DNA of 48,203 nucleotides from Cyanobacteria bacterium K_DeepCast_35m_m2_155 (GTDB taxonomy: Bacteria > Cyanobacteriota > Cyanobacteriia > PCC-6307 > Cyanobiaceae): contig VGQS01000004.1 in NCBI GenBank assembly GCA_016882285.1, positions 1 to 48,203 of the forward strand, read 5' to 3'. Made by a program: the position numbers and the translations under genes. This document shows positions 40,542 to 48,203 of the stretch, piece by piece. The notes beneath the pieces were generated by a model, which saw only the letters and a program-made list of their open reading frames with translations, was not told the DNA's origin and searched no databases. Each line of letters opens with the position of its first letter. Within the stretch, counting starts at the first letter, position 1.

Positions 40542-41957
40542 TTGGCCGTTGCGCCCCCAGTCACACGGGCGATCCCTGCCCTGCCATTTGCCAGCCCCGA
40601 GCAGCTTGACCCCAGGCTGGAGGAGCTTCTGGCCGGTGCCAGTGCACAACTCAGCCGCTGGCTGGCGAGTGCCACAAGCCGACCGCCGCTGCCGCAGCTG
40701 GCCCTGATTCCCGAGGTCAGCCCGCAGGCAACGGGCCTTGAGCCCATGCGGCTGTTGGCTGATCTTCAGCTGGTGATGGATGGCGCCTACAACCCGAACC
40801 ATCCGGGGGCGCTGGCTCACCTGGATCCGCCGCCCCTGCTGGCCTCGATCGCCGCAGACATGGTCTGCGCAGGCCTCAACAACAACCTGCTGGCCGAAGA
40901 GCTTTCGCCCAGCCTCAGCCGCCTCGAGCGCAGCCTCTGCACCTGGTTGGCCGAGGCCGTCGGCCTGCCCGACGGTTCGGGTGGGGTTCCCGCCAGCGGC
41001 GGCAGCCTCTCCAATCTGATGGCGCTGGTGACCGCTCGGGTCAGCCGGGGGCTGCAGCACTGCAGCGAGGCTGTGGTGCTAGCCAGTGCAGATGCCCACG
41101 TGTCGCTGGGCAAGGCCCTCATGGTGATGGGCCTGCCGCCAGAGGCGCTGCGCCGCGTGGCCGTTGATGCCAACGGCCGCCTCGATGTTGCAGCGCTCGA
41201 CGAGCAGCTGGCCAGCTGCCAGCAGCAGGGGATCCCAGTGCTGTCGGTTGTGGCGACCGCCGGCACCACCGTGCGGGGTGCGGTCGATCCACTGCCTCAG
41301 ATCGCGGCGCTGTGTCGCCGATACGGCATCTGGCTGCATGTCGATGGGGCTATCGGCGCGGTCTACGCCCTGGCCGGCGACCATGCGCTGCGGGTCGAGG
41401 GCCTCGGCCTGGCTGATTCGCTGACGGTGAACCCACAGAAACTCCTGGGCATCACCAAGACATCGTCCTTGCTGCTGCTGGCGCAGCCCGAACTGTTGCA
41501 TCGCGCCTTCGCGACCGGCCTGCCCTACATGGAGAGCAGCTGGGGCGGAGGCCATGGCGGTGAATGCGGCCTGCAGGGCACCCGTCCGGCAGAGATTCTG
41601 AAGCTTTGGCTCGGGCTCAGGCAACTTGGCCTCAGCGGTATTCAGGCCATTGTTGATGGTGCGATCGAGCGGCGTCGCACCCTGGCTCGCTTGCTGGCAC
41701 CTGCAGCCGGACTGCAGCTGCGCCAGGGCTGTCTGCATCTGCTGGCCATGACGCCCCATGCCCAGAGCGCCGTTGCCGCCGATCACTGGAGTCTGACCAC
41801 CCGCCAACAGCTGCTTGAAGCCCAGTTGATGCTGTCGCGTCCGGTCTATCAGGGCCGCCACCACCTCAAGGCGGTGCTGGGTAACCCCCACACCAGCGAG
41901 ACGCAGCTCGAGCGGCTCGCCAGCATTGTCACCGCCAGCCTGGGGGAGTGCTCATGA
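40542..41957 (+). CDS. PLP-dependent group II amino-acid decarboxylase
   Basis: 471 residues from TTG 40542, the only plausible upstream start. Aspartate-aminotransferase fold: GLNNNLLAEELSPSLSRLE, PASGGSLSNLMAL, DAHVSLGKA (H186 stacks on PLP), HVDGAIGA (D268), and K300 in ADSLTVNPQKLLGI as Schiff-base Lys. This fits the decarboxylase family that includes glutamate, aromatic amino-acid and L-2,4-diaminobutyrate decarboxylases. Similarity by eye does not choose the substrate. Its stop overlaps the next ATG by 4 bp. Confidence 0.88.
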   Translation: MAVAPPVTRAIPALPFASPEQLDPRLEELLAGASAQLSRWLASATSRPPLPQLALIPEVSPQATGLEPMRLLADLQLVMDGAYNPNHPGALAHLDPPPLLASIAADMVCAGLNNNLLAEELSPSLSRLERSLCTWLAEAVGLPDGSGGVPASGGSLSNLMALVTARVSRGLQHCSEAVVLASADAHVSLGKALMVMGLPPEALRRVAVDANGRLDVAALDEQLASCQQQGIPVLSVVATAGTTVRGAVDPLPQIAALCRRYGIWLHVDGAIGAVYALAGDHALRVEGLGLADSLTVNPQKLLGITKTSSLLLLAQPELLHRAFATGLPYMESSWGGGHGGECGLQGTRPAEILKLWLGLRQLGLSGIQAIVDGAIERRRTLARLLAPAAGLQLRQGCLHLLAMTPHAQSAVAADHWSLTTRQQLLEAQLMLSRPVYQGRHHLKAVLGNPHTSETQLERLASIVTASLGECS

Positions 41958-42163
41958 CGCGCTCGCGCGGCCGCTGGGTGGCGGTGATCACCGGTGCCCT
42001 CTCGATTCTCATCGGCGTTGCCTACCTGGTGCTGATCACGCTGCTCGACAGCCGCGGCCCCTTGCTGCCGCCACCACCTGAGGCATTGGGACTCAGCGCT
42101 CCTGCGGCCTCGGTGGCAGTTGCTTCTCCTGCTGGCGCTTCAGCGGCTCGACCACCTGGCTGA
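41954..42163 (+). CDS. Small single-pass membrane protein, unknown
   Basis: 69 residues from ATG 41954, overlapping the decarboxylase stop by 4 bp. A basic start (MTRSRGRW), one membrane segment (VAVITGALSILIGVAYLVLITLL, about residues 9-31), then a Pro/Ala-rich tail. The RWVAVITGALSILIGVAYL-type helix with LLDSRG after it is a pattern I have seen in other cyanobacterial small proteins, but I cannot name the family. The last 71 bp are antisense to the end of the GTPase gene. Confidence 0.65.
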   Translation: MTRSRGRWVAVITGALSILIGVAYLVLITLLDSRGPLLPPPPEALGLSAPAASVAVASPAGASAARPPG

Positions 42164-43664
42164 TCGCGCGCTCAAGAAACCGCCTGAGCTCAGCGTCACG
42201 GCGGCTGAGGTCGTACTGGCGTTGCACCACCTCCTGCATGCCGCCATCACCCCAGTCTTGGTTCTGGGCGAAATAGGTGATGAAACTGAGCCCTGCCACC
42301 CGCGTCAGCCAGGCGGCGCTGACGGCCTGAACGGCCCTGGCGATCAGCAAGGCAGGCAGGTTGAGACTCAGACTCGCGCTCAACAGGCTGACGCCGCCTT
42401 TGACCAGCCCCAGCGCGGCCAGGGTGCGGCCGACCGAAAGCGCAAGCTCCTGGGCGGTGTCGCGGCTTAGCTGGATGCCATAGACGCGGGCGATTTCGAT
42501 CACCATCTGGGCATTGACAGCGGCTGTGCCCAGCAGATCGAGCCCCGGCAGTGGTGTGACCGCCAGCACGCCTGCCCCGATCCACATGGTGCGATCAACG
42601 ATCGCTTCAGCATCGCTTTGGCGCTGGCGGGCCAGGAGTCCCTGGCTGGCTTCGCTGAGCCGGCGGCTTTGCAACAACAGGTTGTCGGCGATCAGGTCTT
42701 CACCCTCCTGGTGCAGCACCGTGGCGATGCGCTGCAGCAGCGCGTCGACCTCAGCCGGCGGCTGCAGGGGTCTGCCACCCGGCCGGGGGACGCTCTGTGG
42801 GGCGGCGCTGGTGGCGATCACATCGGCCGCATCGATCAACCCGCGGCTGCGCTGGCGCAGCAGGCCCAGCAGGCGACTTTCCTCCTGTTCGCCGCGCAGG
42901 TCGCACTTGTTGAGCACCAGCATCAGCCGCTTGCCGAGGCTGGCCAGGGTTTCAAACACCTGCAGTTCGCTGGAGCGCAGATCACCATCAACCACCAACA
43001 GCAGCAGGTCGGCCTCTGCTGCGAGTTGGCGGGCGGTGCGTTCCCGCCCTTGCCCGCCATCGCCAGCTTCGAGAATGCCTGGGGTGTCGATCAGCCAGAT
43101 GGCGCGCTGGAGTCCGCGCAACCGCAGCCTGTAGCGCTGGCTGGTGGCCGTGCTGCCCATCGCCGGGCCAACCGTGCCGACCAGGTCCTGAAGCAGGGCA
43201 CGGATCAACGAGGTCTTGCCCGTTGACCCAGCCCCAAAGACGACCAACTCAAGATCACCGCGCTCCAGCTCCTGGGTCATGCGCGCGCGTTCTGCCTCGA
43301 GCACCTGCCGGGACATGGCGTCACGGACCCGCTCCAGGGTCTGATCAATGGCTTCAAGGTTCTGGCGGGCGGCGTCGCGCCTGTTGGCCGGCGCGGCGGC
43401 AGTGCTGCTCTCTGCAGAACCGGGCCGGGCCGAACCCGGCCAGACCCCCCGTGCCACAAGCCATGGCCTGAGCCAGGGCCAGAGCACCTGCAGTACCACC
43501 AGCACAAGCACCAGAGCCAGCAGGGCCATCACCGGGCCCACCAGGCCATAGGGCAGCACGGCGCTGAGCTGCCACATCAGCTGGTTGATGGCCTGCAGCA
43601 CCATGCCCACCACCACCAGAGCGGCCAACAGGCCGGCCAGGAGCAGCCACAGGCGATTGCGCAT
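42093..43664 (-). CDS. Membrane-anchored GTPase with DUF697 domain
   Basis: 523 residues from ATG 43664. Two N-terminal membrane segments (about 5-27 and 38-67), then an Era-like GTPase: G1 GAGSTGKTS, G3 DTPG, G4 NKCD. The C-terminal part (about 330-480) is hydrophobic and DUF697-like, with LAVTPLPGLDLLGTAAVNAQMV. Function of these envelope-bound GTPases is not established; roles in cell-surface or membrane stress have been suggested. It begins 10 bp after the PBP gene on the same strand, implying co-transcription. Confidence 0.87.
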   Translation of the reverse strand: MRNRLWLLLAGLLAALVVVGMVLQAINQLMWQLSAVLPYGLVGPVMALLALVLVLVVLQVLWPWLRPWLVARGVWPGSARPGSAESSTAAAPANRRDAARQNLEAIDQTLERVRDAMSRQVLEAERARMTQELERGDLELVVFGAGSTGKTSLIRALLQDLVGTVGPAMGSTATSQRYRLRLRGLQRAIWLIDTPGILEAGDGGQGRERTARQLAAEADLLLLVVDGDLRSSELQVFETLASLGKRLMLVLNKCDLRGEQEESRLLGLLRQRSRGLIDAADVIATSAAPQSVPRPGGRPLQPPAEVDALLQRIATVLHQEGEDLIADNLLLQSRRLSEASQGLLARQRQSDAEAIVDRTMWIGAGVLAVTPLPGLDLLGTAAVNAQMVIEIARVYGIQLSRDTAQELALSVGRTLAALGLVKGGVSLLSASLSLNLPALLIARAVQAVSAAWLTRVAGLSFITYFAQNQDWGDGGMQEVVQRQYDLSRRDAELRRFLERAISQVVEPLKRQQEKQLPPRPQER

Positions 43665-43674
43665 GTTCACAGGT

Positions 43675-45849
43675 TCAGCCTCGGCCTGCGGCGATGATCT
43701 CGCTCCACAGGGCGGCGGCAAGGGCGCTGCTGGCCCGGGTCGGGCGGTTGTCGTCGTTGCCGAGCCAGATGCCGACGACCCAATGGCGATCGGGCTCCAG
43801 GCCGACAAACAGCAGATCTCGGCTGTCGTTGGTGGTACCGGTCTTGCCCCCTTCGTTGCCGCCCCGATACGCGGCCCTACCGGTTCCTTGACGCACGACG
43901 GCCTGCAGCATGCCCTGCAGCTGGCTGCTGACCTTGACGCTGGTGGCCCTGCGACCAGGACTGGCCAGCAGTGGGGCCTGATCGGCGGCCTGGCGGCAGC
44001 GCTTGTCGGCAGGGCCCTGGCAGCCCTCCGCATCGGTGAGCCGCCTGATCGTGCGTGGGGCGTGCCAGATGCCCCCATTGGCAATCGCCGCGTAGGCGCT
44101 GGTGAGCTCGAGCAGGGTCACTTCGCTCTGGCCCAAGGCCAGACCGGGTACCGCCTGCAACGTGGAGTTGATGCCTAGATCGCGTGCCTTCTGGACGAGC
44201 GATTCGAGTCCAACCCGGCGCGCCAGGCGCAGGGCTGCGGTGTTGCTGCTGCTGGCCAGCGCTGTTGTGAGGCTCAGCGTGCCGCTGCAGGTTGAGCTGT
44301 AGCGGATCCCCCCCCAGGCAAGGGGGTCACAGCTCACCGTGGAGCCGGGTGTCATACCTCGTTCGAGGGCGAGGACATACGGCACCAGCTTGAAGGTGCT
44401 GCCGGGTTGCCTGAGCGCCATGGAGGCCCGGTTGAACTGGCTCTGGCGGTAGTCGCGTCCGCCGGCGATGGCGAGGATGGCGCCATTGCGTGAATCGAGC
44501 ACCACGACTGCGCCCTGATCGATGGCCAACCCTTTGTGGCGCTCCAGCCAGCGCCGCAGCACCTGCTCGACCTGCTGTTGCAGGGCCAGATCGAGATGCG
44601 TATCGACCAGATAGTTGCCCTCTGCGGCGGCCTGCGCTCCCACCAGTTGTGCGAGATCACGGCGCACCTGATCGGTGTAAAAGGGGGCTCCGCGCAGCGC
44701 CGGATTGCTGCGGCAGGCCTGCGGGGCAATCACGACCGGCGCGCGGCTGGCCCGGCGGGCTCGATCGTCGCTGATGCGTCCAGTGGATGCCATCTTGCTG
44801 AGCACCTGATTGCGCGACGCCAACGCCCCTTCTGGGTTGATGCAGGGGTCGTAGCCGTTGGGCGATGGCAGCAGGCCCACCAGCAAGGCTGCCTGTTCAA
44901 GGTTCAACTGTTTGGCAGAACGGCCGAAGTAGTGCTGTGAAGCATCCTCAAACCCCCAGCCCACACCCAGGTACACCCGATTGAGGTAGCTCAGCAGCAG
45001 ATCGCGTTTGCTGTAGCGGGCTTCAAGCTGAAGCGCCACCAGCAACTCACGCCACTTGCGCAGCAGGGTCTGGCCATCGCCGACTTCATCGGGATAGAGG
45101 CTGCGGGCCAGCTGCTGGGTGAGGGTGCTGCCGCCCTGCAGCACGCGTCCGCCCAACAGATTGGTCACCAGGGCGCGAGCGGTGCCGATCGGATCGACGC
45201 CGGGGTGCCACCAGAAGCGGCTGTCTTCGCTCGCCAGCAAGGCATTGATCAGCTCAGCCGGGTAGCTGCTCAGGCCGCCCAGTTCGCGGTGCTTGAGCGT
45301 GTCGACACTGCTGATCGCCCTGCCTTGGCGGTCGTAGAGCGCGAGTGGGCCGCGCACGGTGGCCAGACTCCCCCGAATCGGCATCAACCACGCCGACAGC
45401 AACAGCAGGATCCCGCCCAAGCCAAGGGCGCTCAAGATCGTCACGCCGACGGCGCGGCGCAGCTGCTGCAGCTCGCGCAACGGTGGATTGCTGAACACCA
45501 GCTCCGGCAGGTCACGCTGCTGCGGCGGGCCCAGGCGAACGCGATCACCATCGCCAAGCAACAGCTCGCGGATGCGGCGTCCCTGCCACCACAGCCCGTT
45601 GGTTGAGGCGTTGTCTTTGAGCAGCCAACCAGCGCGGCCGTGCTCGAGCTGGGCGTGCTCGCGGCTGATGGCGGCATGCTCGATCACGAGCTCACAGCCG
45701 CTGTCGCGTCCAATGCGGTAGCGCCCCGGGATCAGCACCTCGCATTGGCTGCTGCCATCGGCGAGCTGGATCAACAGGCGTGGCTCGGCAGGCGCGCGCC
45801 AGCGCTGCCAGCGCTCAAGCCAGTGCTGTCGCAGCGCCTCAACCGTCAT
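43675..45849 (-). CDS. Class A penicillin-binding protein with N-terminal FHA domain
   Basis: 724 residues from ATG 45849. The FHA domain (about 38-110) keeps RIGR (45-48), SREH (62-65) and N80-x-S-T-N-G, so phosphothreonine binding is possible. One membrane segment (about 133-157). GT51 glycosyltransferase with SEDSRFWWHPGVD (E208) and GGSTLTQQLARSL. Transpeptidase with S484-T-F-K487, S534-S-N536 and K669-T-G671. It polymerises and cross-links peptidoglycan. FHA-PBP fusions link cell-wall synthesis to Ser/Thr kinase signalling in cyanobacteria. It overlaps the lspA stop region by 11 bp. Confidence 0.92.
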   Translation of the reverse strand: MTVEALRQHWLERWQRWRAPAEPRLLIQLADGSSQCEVLIPGRYRIGRDSGCELVIEHAAISREHAQLEHGRAGWLLKDNASTNGLWWQGRRIRELLLGDGDRVRLGPPQQRDLPELVFSNPPLRELQQLRRAVGVTILSALGLGGILLLLSAWLMPIRGSLATVRGPLALYDRQGRAISSVDTLKHRELGGLSSYPAELINALLASEDSRFWWHPGVDPIGTARALVTNLLGGRVLQGGSTLTQQLARSLYPDEVGDGQTLLRKWRELLVALQLEARYSKRDLLLSYLNRVYLGVGWGFEDASQHYFGRSAKQLNLEQAALLVGLLPSPNGYDPCINPEGALASRNQVLSKMASTGRISDDRARRASRAPVVIAPQACRSNPALRGAPFYTDQVRRDLAQLVGAQAAAEGNYLVDTHLDLALQQQVEQVLRRWLERHKGLAIDQGAVVVLDSRNGAILAIAGGRDYRQSQFNRASMALRQPGSTFKLVPYVLALERGMTPGSTVSCDPLAWGGIRYSSTCSGTLSLTTALASSSNTAALRLARRVGLESLVQKARDLGINSTLQAVPGLALGQSEVTLLELTSAYAAIANGGIWHAPRTIRRLTDAEGCQGPADKRCRQAADQAPLLASPGRRATSVKVSSQLQGMLQAVVRQGTGRAAYRGGNEGGKTGTTNDSRDLLFVGLEPDRHWVVGIWLGNDDNRPTRASSALAAALWSEIIAAGRG

Positions 45850-46321
45850 GTGGGGCTCTGTTGCTGCAGAGATCGATGGCAAATGCCAGCACAGCCAGAT
45901 TGATGGCGACATCGGCCACGTTGAACACGGGGAAGTCAATCGGCACAAGAGCCAGAAAGTCGACCACGGCCCCATGGCTCCAACGATCTAGGCCGTTTCC
46001 GGCAGCCCCACCGAGCAACAGGCCAATCGCCACGCTCTGCCAACGCCGCAGCTGGTGTTGCCGCCACAGCCAGAAGCCAACAACGATCACCACCACGGCG
46101 CTGATCAGCGCCAGCAACGGTTGGGCCTGGCTCAGCATGCTGAAGGCGGCGCCGCGGTTGTACACCAGCTGATGGGCGAGCAAGCCCGGGATCCAGGGCC
46201 TCAACACGCCAACGGGCAGGCTCTGCTCGGCCCAGGCCTTGCTGATCTGATCCAGCACAACGACGCCAACAGCCAGCAGGGTGGCTTGCAACCGGGATGG
46301 GCAGCGCAGCGGCTTGTTCAT
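45839..46321 (-). CDS. lspA: Lipoprotein signal peptidase
   Basis: 160 residues from ATG 46321. Four membrane segments. Active-site aspartates are D121 (HGAVVDFL) and D137 (FNVADVAI), with GNGLDRW and YNRGAAFSM typical of the family. It removes signal peptides of diacylglyceryl-modified prolipoproteins, such as the AapJ receptor encoded in this window. Between bioY (4 bp overlap) and the PBP gene (11 bp overlap) on the minus strand. Confidence 0.95.
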   Translation of the reverse strand: MNKPLRCPSRLQATLLAVGVVVLDQISKAWAEQSLPVGVLRPWIPGLLAHQLVYNRGAAFSMLSQAQPLLALISAVVVIVVGFWLWRQHQLRRWQSVAIGLLLGGAAGNGLDRWSHGAVVDFLALVPIDFPVFNVADVAINLAVLAFAIDLCSNRAPHDG

Positions 46322-46926
46322 GGATTGAGTTTCAAGCCACGCCGCAGCAACCAGGCCAGCAAGGCGACCGCACAGCACAGCAGCATCTGCATGGCGAGCG
46401 GCGCCAGCCCGTAGCTGATCAGCAACTGCGGCAGGCGCTGCGGCCAGCGACCCGCCACGGCTCCCAGCAGCAGATTGAGCAGGCCAACGACTTGCAGCAC
46501 CACGACACCCAGCAGGCTGATGCCAAACAGGCGCAGCAGATCATCCATGCCTTCCTGCCGTGCCAACCGTCCTGTCAACCAGGCCGCTGGTACGAAGCCC
46601 ACCAGGTAGCCGAAACCTGGATCGAGCACGTAGCCCAGGCCGCCGCCACCTTGAAACACCGGAAGCTGAAACAGACCCAGACTCAAATAGGCAAGGGCGG
46701 CGAGCATGGCGCTGCGTGGGCCGCAGACCAAGGCGGTCAGCAACAGCGCCGGCACCTGCAGCGTCATCGGCAGTGGCAGCAGGCTCAGGGGGTCGCTTGC
46801 ACTGGGCCATGGCACAGCTGCTGTGATCAAGCCGCCGGCCAGGATCAGCATCAGCCCTGCCAGGGCCCCACTCCAGATGGCGATCGTGCGCAAGACGGCT
46901 GACGTCGAGACCGAATGAGCCACCAT
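46318..46926 (-). CDS. bioY: BioY-family biotin transporter S component
   Basis: 202 residues from ATG 46926. About six membrane segments with the BioY hallmarks MTLQVPALLLTALVCGPRSAMLAALAYLSLGLFQLPVFQGGGGLGYVLDPGFGYLVGFVPAAWLTGRLA. BioY captures biotin and works alone or with ECF AT module genes, none of which is in the window. The order bioY-lspA-PBP has no obvious shared function. No BirA operator was recognised upstream. Confidence 0.9.
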   Translation of the reverse strand: MVAHSVSTSAVLRTIAIWSGALAGLMLILAGGLITAAVPWPSASDPLSLLPLPMTLQVPALLLTALVCGPRSAMLAALAYLSLGLFQLPVFQGGGGLGYVLDPGFGYLVGFVPAAWLTGRLARQEGMDDLLRLFGISLLGVVVLQVVGLLNLLLGAVAGRWPQRLPQLLISYGLAPLAMQMLLCCAVALLAWLLRRGLKLNP

Positions 46927-46967
46927 CCTGCTGCAGCTAGGGTCCCAAAGCCAGAGCAAGGCTGCTG

Positions 46968-47192
46968 ATGGATCACGCGGCAGAGGCCATCGACATCGGT
47001 GCCCCGGTACGACTGGTAGCAGCGCTGCCCTACCTCAAGAGCGCCGATCCGATGCCGATGTTGCGCCCTGCCGACCTCGTCGGCCCCGATGAGATCGGCC
47101 AGGTTGTCGCGCTGCGTTCAGGCGATCAGTTGGCGGTGCGCTTTCGCCGCGGCACCTTTCTGATCGCCCGCAGCAGTCTGCAGATGTGTTGA
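46968..47192 (+). CDS. CRR42-like NDH-1 assembly protein (DUF3148)
   Basis: 74 residues. DUF3148 signature: IGAPVRLVAALPYLKSADPMPMLRPADLVGPDEIGQVVAL, then VRFRRGTFLIARSSLQ, an SH3-like barrel. The plant homologue CRR42 helps assemble the chloroplast NAD(P)H dehydrogenase-like complex; the cyanobacterial protein is annotated as NDH-1 assembly-related. Divergent from bioY, converging with the M16 peptidase gene. Confidence 0.85.
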   Translation: MDHAAEAIDIGAPVRLVAALPYLKSADPMPMLRPADLVGPDEIGQVVALRSGDQLAVRFRRGTFLIARSSLQMC

Positions 47193-47208
47193 CTCTTGCG
47201 CTTGCTGC

Positions 47209-48203
47209 CTAAGGCCTCGCACTCATCAATGGATGGGACCTGTAGGCCTGCTCAGCTGCCTTGAGACCCTCCGCTGGCCCGCACAGGCTCAGACTCGGCG
47301 CGTTGAGATGGGATCGGGCCACCGCCAGCAGGGCGTCTGCGTCCAGAGCGTCGATGCGCTCGAGTGCCTGTGCGATGGCGTCATCGCCAAGGCCAAAGCC
47401 CAGCAGCAGGGCCTGGCGGTCGGCAATCTGACTGCAGGTTTGACGGCCCATGGCCTCCTGGCCCCTGTATTTGGCCTTGGCCAGGGCCAGCTGCTCAGGC
47501 GTCAGAGGGGTCTCCAGCAGGCGTTGCCATTCATCGAGCAGGACACTGGTGGCTTCGCCGGCTCGATCAACTGTGCTCGACAGGTGCCAGATGAACGGTG
47601 TGGGCCCGCGCCGGGCTGGCATGTGCACGCCCACGTCATAGGCAAGGCCGCGCTCTTCGCGCATCACCAAAAACAGGCGACTTGACATGCCAAGGCCCAG
47701 ATGGGCCTGCAGCAGGCGCAGCGGCAGGTTGTCCCGATCCCCAAGCGGTGGCACGCGGCAACCCAGCATCAGCACCACCTGTTCGGTGTCTTCTGCGTGC
47801 AGTGCCAACCCCGGAGCAGCAGCAGGATGGTCCAGCGCCAGTGGTGTGCCTGCCGCGGCGCTGCTCCATGGGCTCAGGCGCAGGTGATCCTCCAGCAGCT
47901 CTGCTGTGCCTGGGGGAATGACCCCACAGAGAACCATGGCAGCCCCAGAGCGGCCCAGATCCTGACTGAGCGTCTGCAGGTCGGCGCGTTGGATCGCGCT
48001 CAACTCGCCTTCAACCCCTAGCGGGTCGTGCCCATAGGGCCCTGTGCCATAGAGCTGCTGGCGCAGGGCCTCATGGCACAACTGAAACGGATCCTCTTTG
48101 AGCCTTTGCAGGCTTTGCAGATTGAGCTGGCGCTCAATGTCGAGCTGGTCAGCCTCCAGCCGCGGCTGCGCCACCATCTCAAGCAGCAGCGGCAACAGCT
48201 GCG
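47209..48203 (-). CDS. M16-family zinc peptidase, C-terminal part (cut by right window edge)
   Basis: About 331 residues of the C-terminal part; the start lies beyond the window. LQSLQRLKEDPFQLCHEALRQQLYGTGPYGHDPLGVEGELSAI and HLGLGMSSRLFLVMREERGLAYDVGVHMPARRGPTPFIWHLSSTV are M16 hallmarks (the R-G-L-A-Y turn). The catalytic HxxEH would lie upstream. Cyanobacteria often carry two neighbouring M16 genes. Ends 16 bp from the DUF3148 gene. Confidence 0.9.
   Translation of the reverse strand, partial: QLLPLLLEMVAQPRLEADQLDIERQLNLQSLQRLKEDPFQLCHEALRQQLYGTGPYGHDPLGVEGELSAIQRADLQTLSQDLGRSGAAMVLCGVIPPGTAELLEDHLRLSPWSSAAAGTPLALDHPAAAPGLALHAEDTEQVVLMLGCRVPPLGDRDNLPLRLLQAHLGLGMSSRLFLVMREERGLAYDVGVHMPARRGPTPFIWHLSSTVDRAGEATSVLLDEWQRLLETPLTPEQLALAKAKYRGQEAMGRQTCSQIADRQALLLGFGLGDDAIAQALERIDALDADALLAVARSHLNAPSLSLCGPAEGLKAAEQAYRSHPLMSARP

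Overview
The window comes from a GC-rich picocyanobacterium of the Synechococcus/Cyanobium lineage. Cyanobacteria-specific genes support this: apcF (allophycocyanin core subunit), psb28 (photosystem II assembly), gun4 (chlorophyll synthesis), a CRR42-like NDH-1 assembly protein (DUF3148), a lumen-type pentapeptide protein, DUF3082 and an NtcA-type glnA promoter. GC is high, genes are tightly packed with many 1-4 bp start/stop overlaps, GTG and TTG starts are common, and I see no tRNA, rRNA, CRISPR array, insertion sequence or prophage. Both window edges cut genes: a type-B carboxylesterase on the left and an M16 peptidase on the right.

Layout. 1-7.4 kb: esterase 5' end, small membrane protein, photolyase-like flavoprotein, a complete L-amino-acid ABC importer operon (aapJQMP type, minus strand), then a membrane protein overlapping a ZIP metal transporter. 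7.4-12 kb: plus-strand run with a DUF2126 protein, MIF-like tautomerase, an unknown Cys/His-headed protein, a PPC(DUF296)-glutaredoxin fusion and a tandem SpoIIAA-like protein. 12-17.3 kb: a six-gene minus-strand operon (persulfide-dioxygenase-like/rhodanese fusion, rhodanese-DUF2892, TauE/SafE exporter, DUF302, glutathione reductase, b561-type cytochrome) divergent from an ArsR-family regulator. This looks like a reactive-sulfur response unit and is the most system-like region of the window. 17.3-21 kb: a short SepF paralogue, a 386 bp non-coding gap with nested inverted repeats, an MscS channel with a cyclic-nucleotide-binding domain, two small unknown genes, a UPF0114 protein and a PilZ protein. 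This part reads as more AT-rich than its neighbours.

21-30 kb: GapA/GapC-type GAPDH, a pentapeptide protein with two small partners, YraN, then a plus-strand housekeeping run: ksgA, ispE, DUF3082, a 31-residue membrane peptide, pdhB, secD, secF and a small membrane protein. 30-33.5 kb (minus): mnmH, psb28 and two consecutive AI-2E-family permeases. 33.5-40 kb: gun4 divergent from mnmH, an RsbW-like kinase, small unknowns, a SAM methyltransferase, glnA with a clear terminator and NtcA-type promoter, apcF and a photorespiratory-type aminotransferase. 40-48.2 kb: tadA, a PLP decarboxylase, a membrane-anchored GTPase, an FHA-containing class A penicillin-binding protein, lspA, bioY, CRR42-like DUF3148 and the M16 peptidase.

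Functional threads are nitrogen and amino-acid uptake (aapJQMP, glnA/NtcA), reactive sulfur and thiol redox control (the sulfur operon, gor, PPC-glutaredoxin), envelope biogenesis (PBP-lspA-bioY, secDF), second-messenger sensing (CNBD-MscS, PilZ) and photosynthetic apparatus assembly (psb28, gun4, apcF, CRR42-like). All functions are inferred from sequence motifs read by eye; no database search was run.
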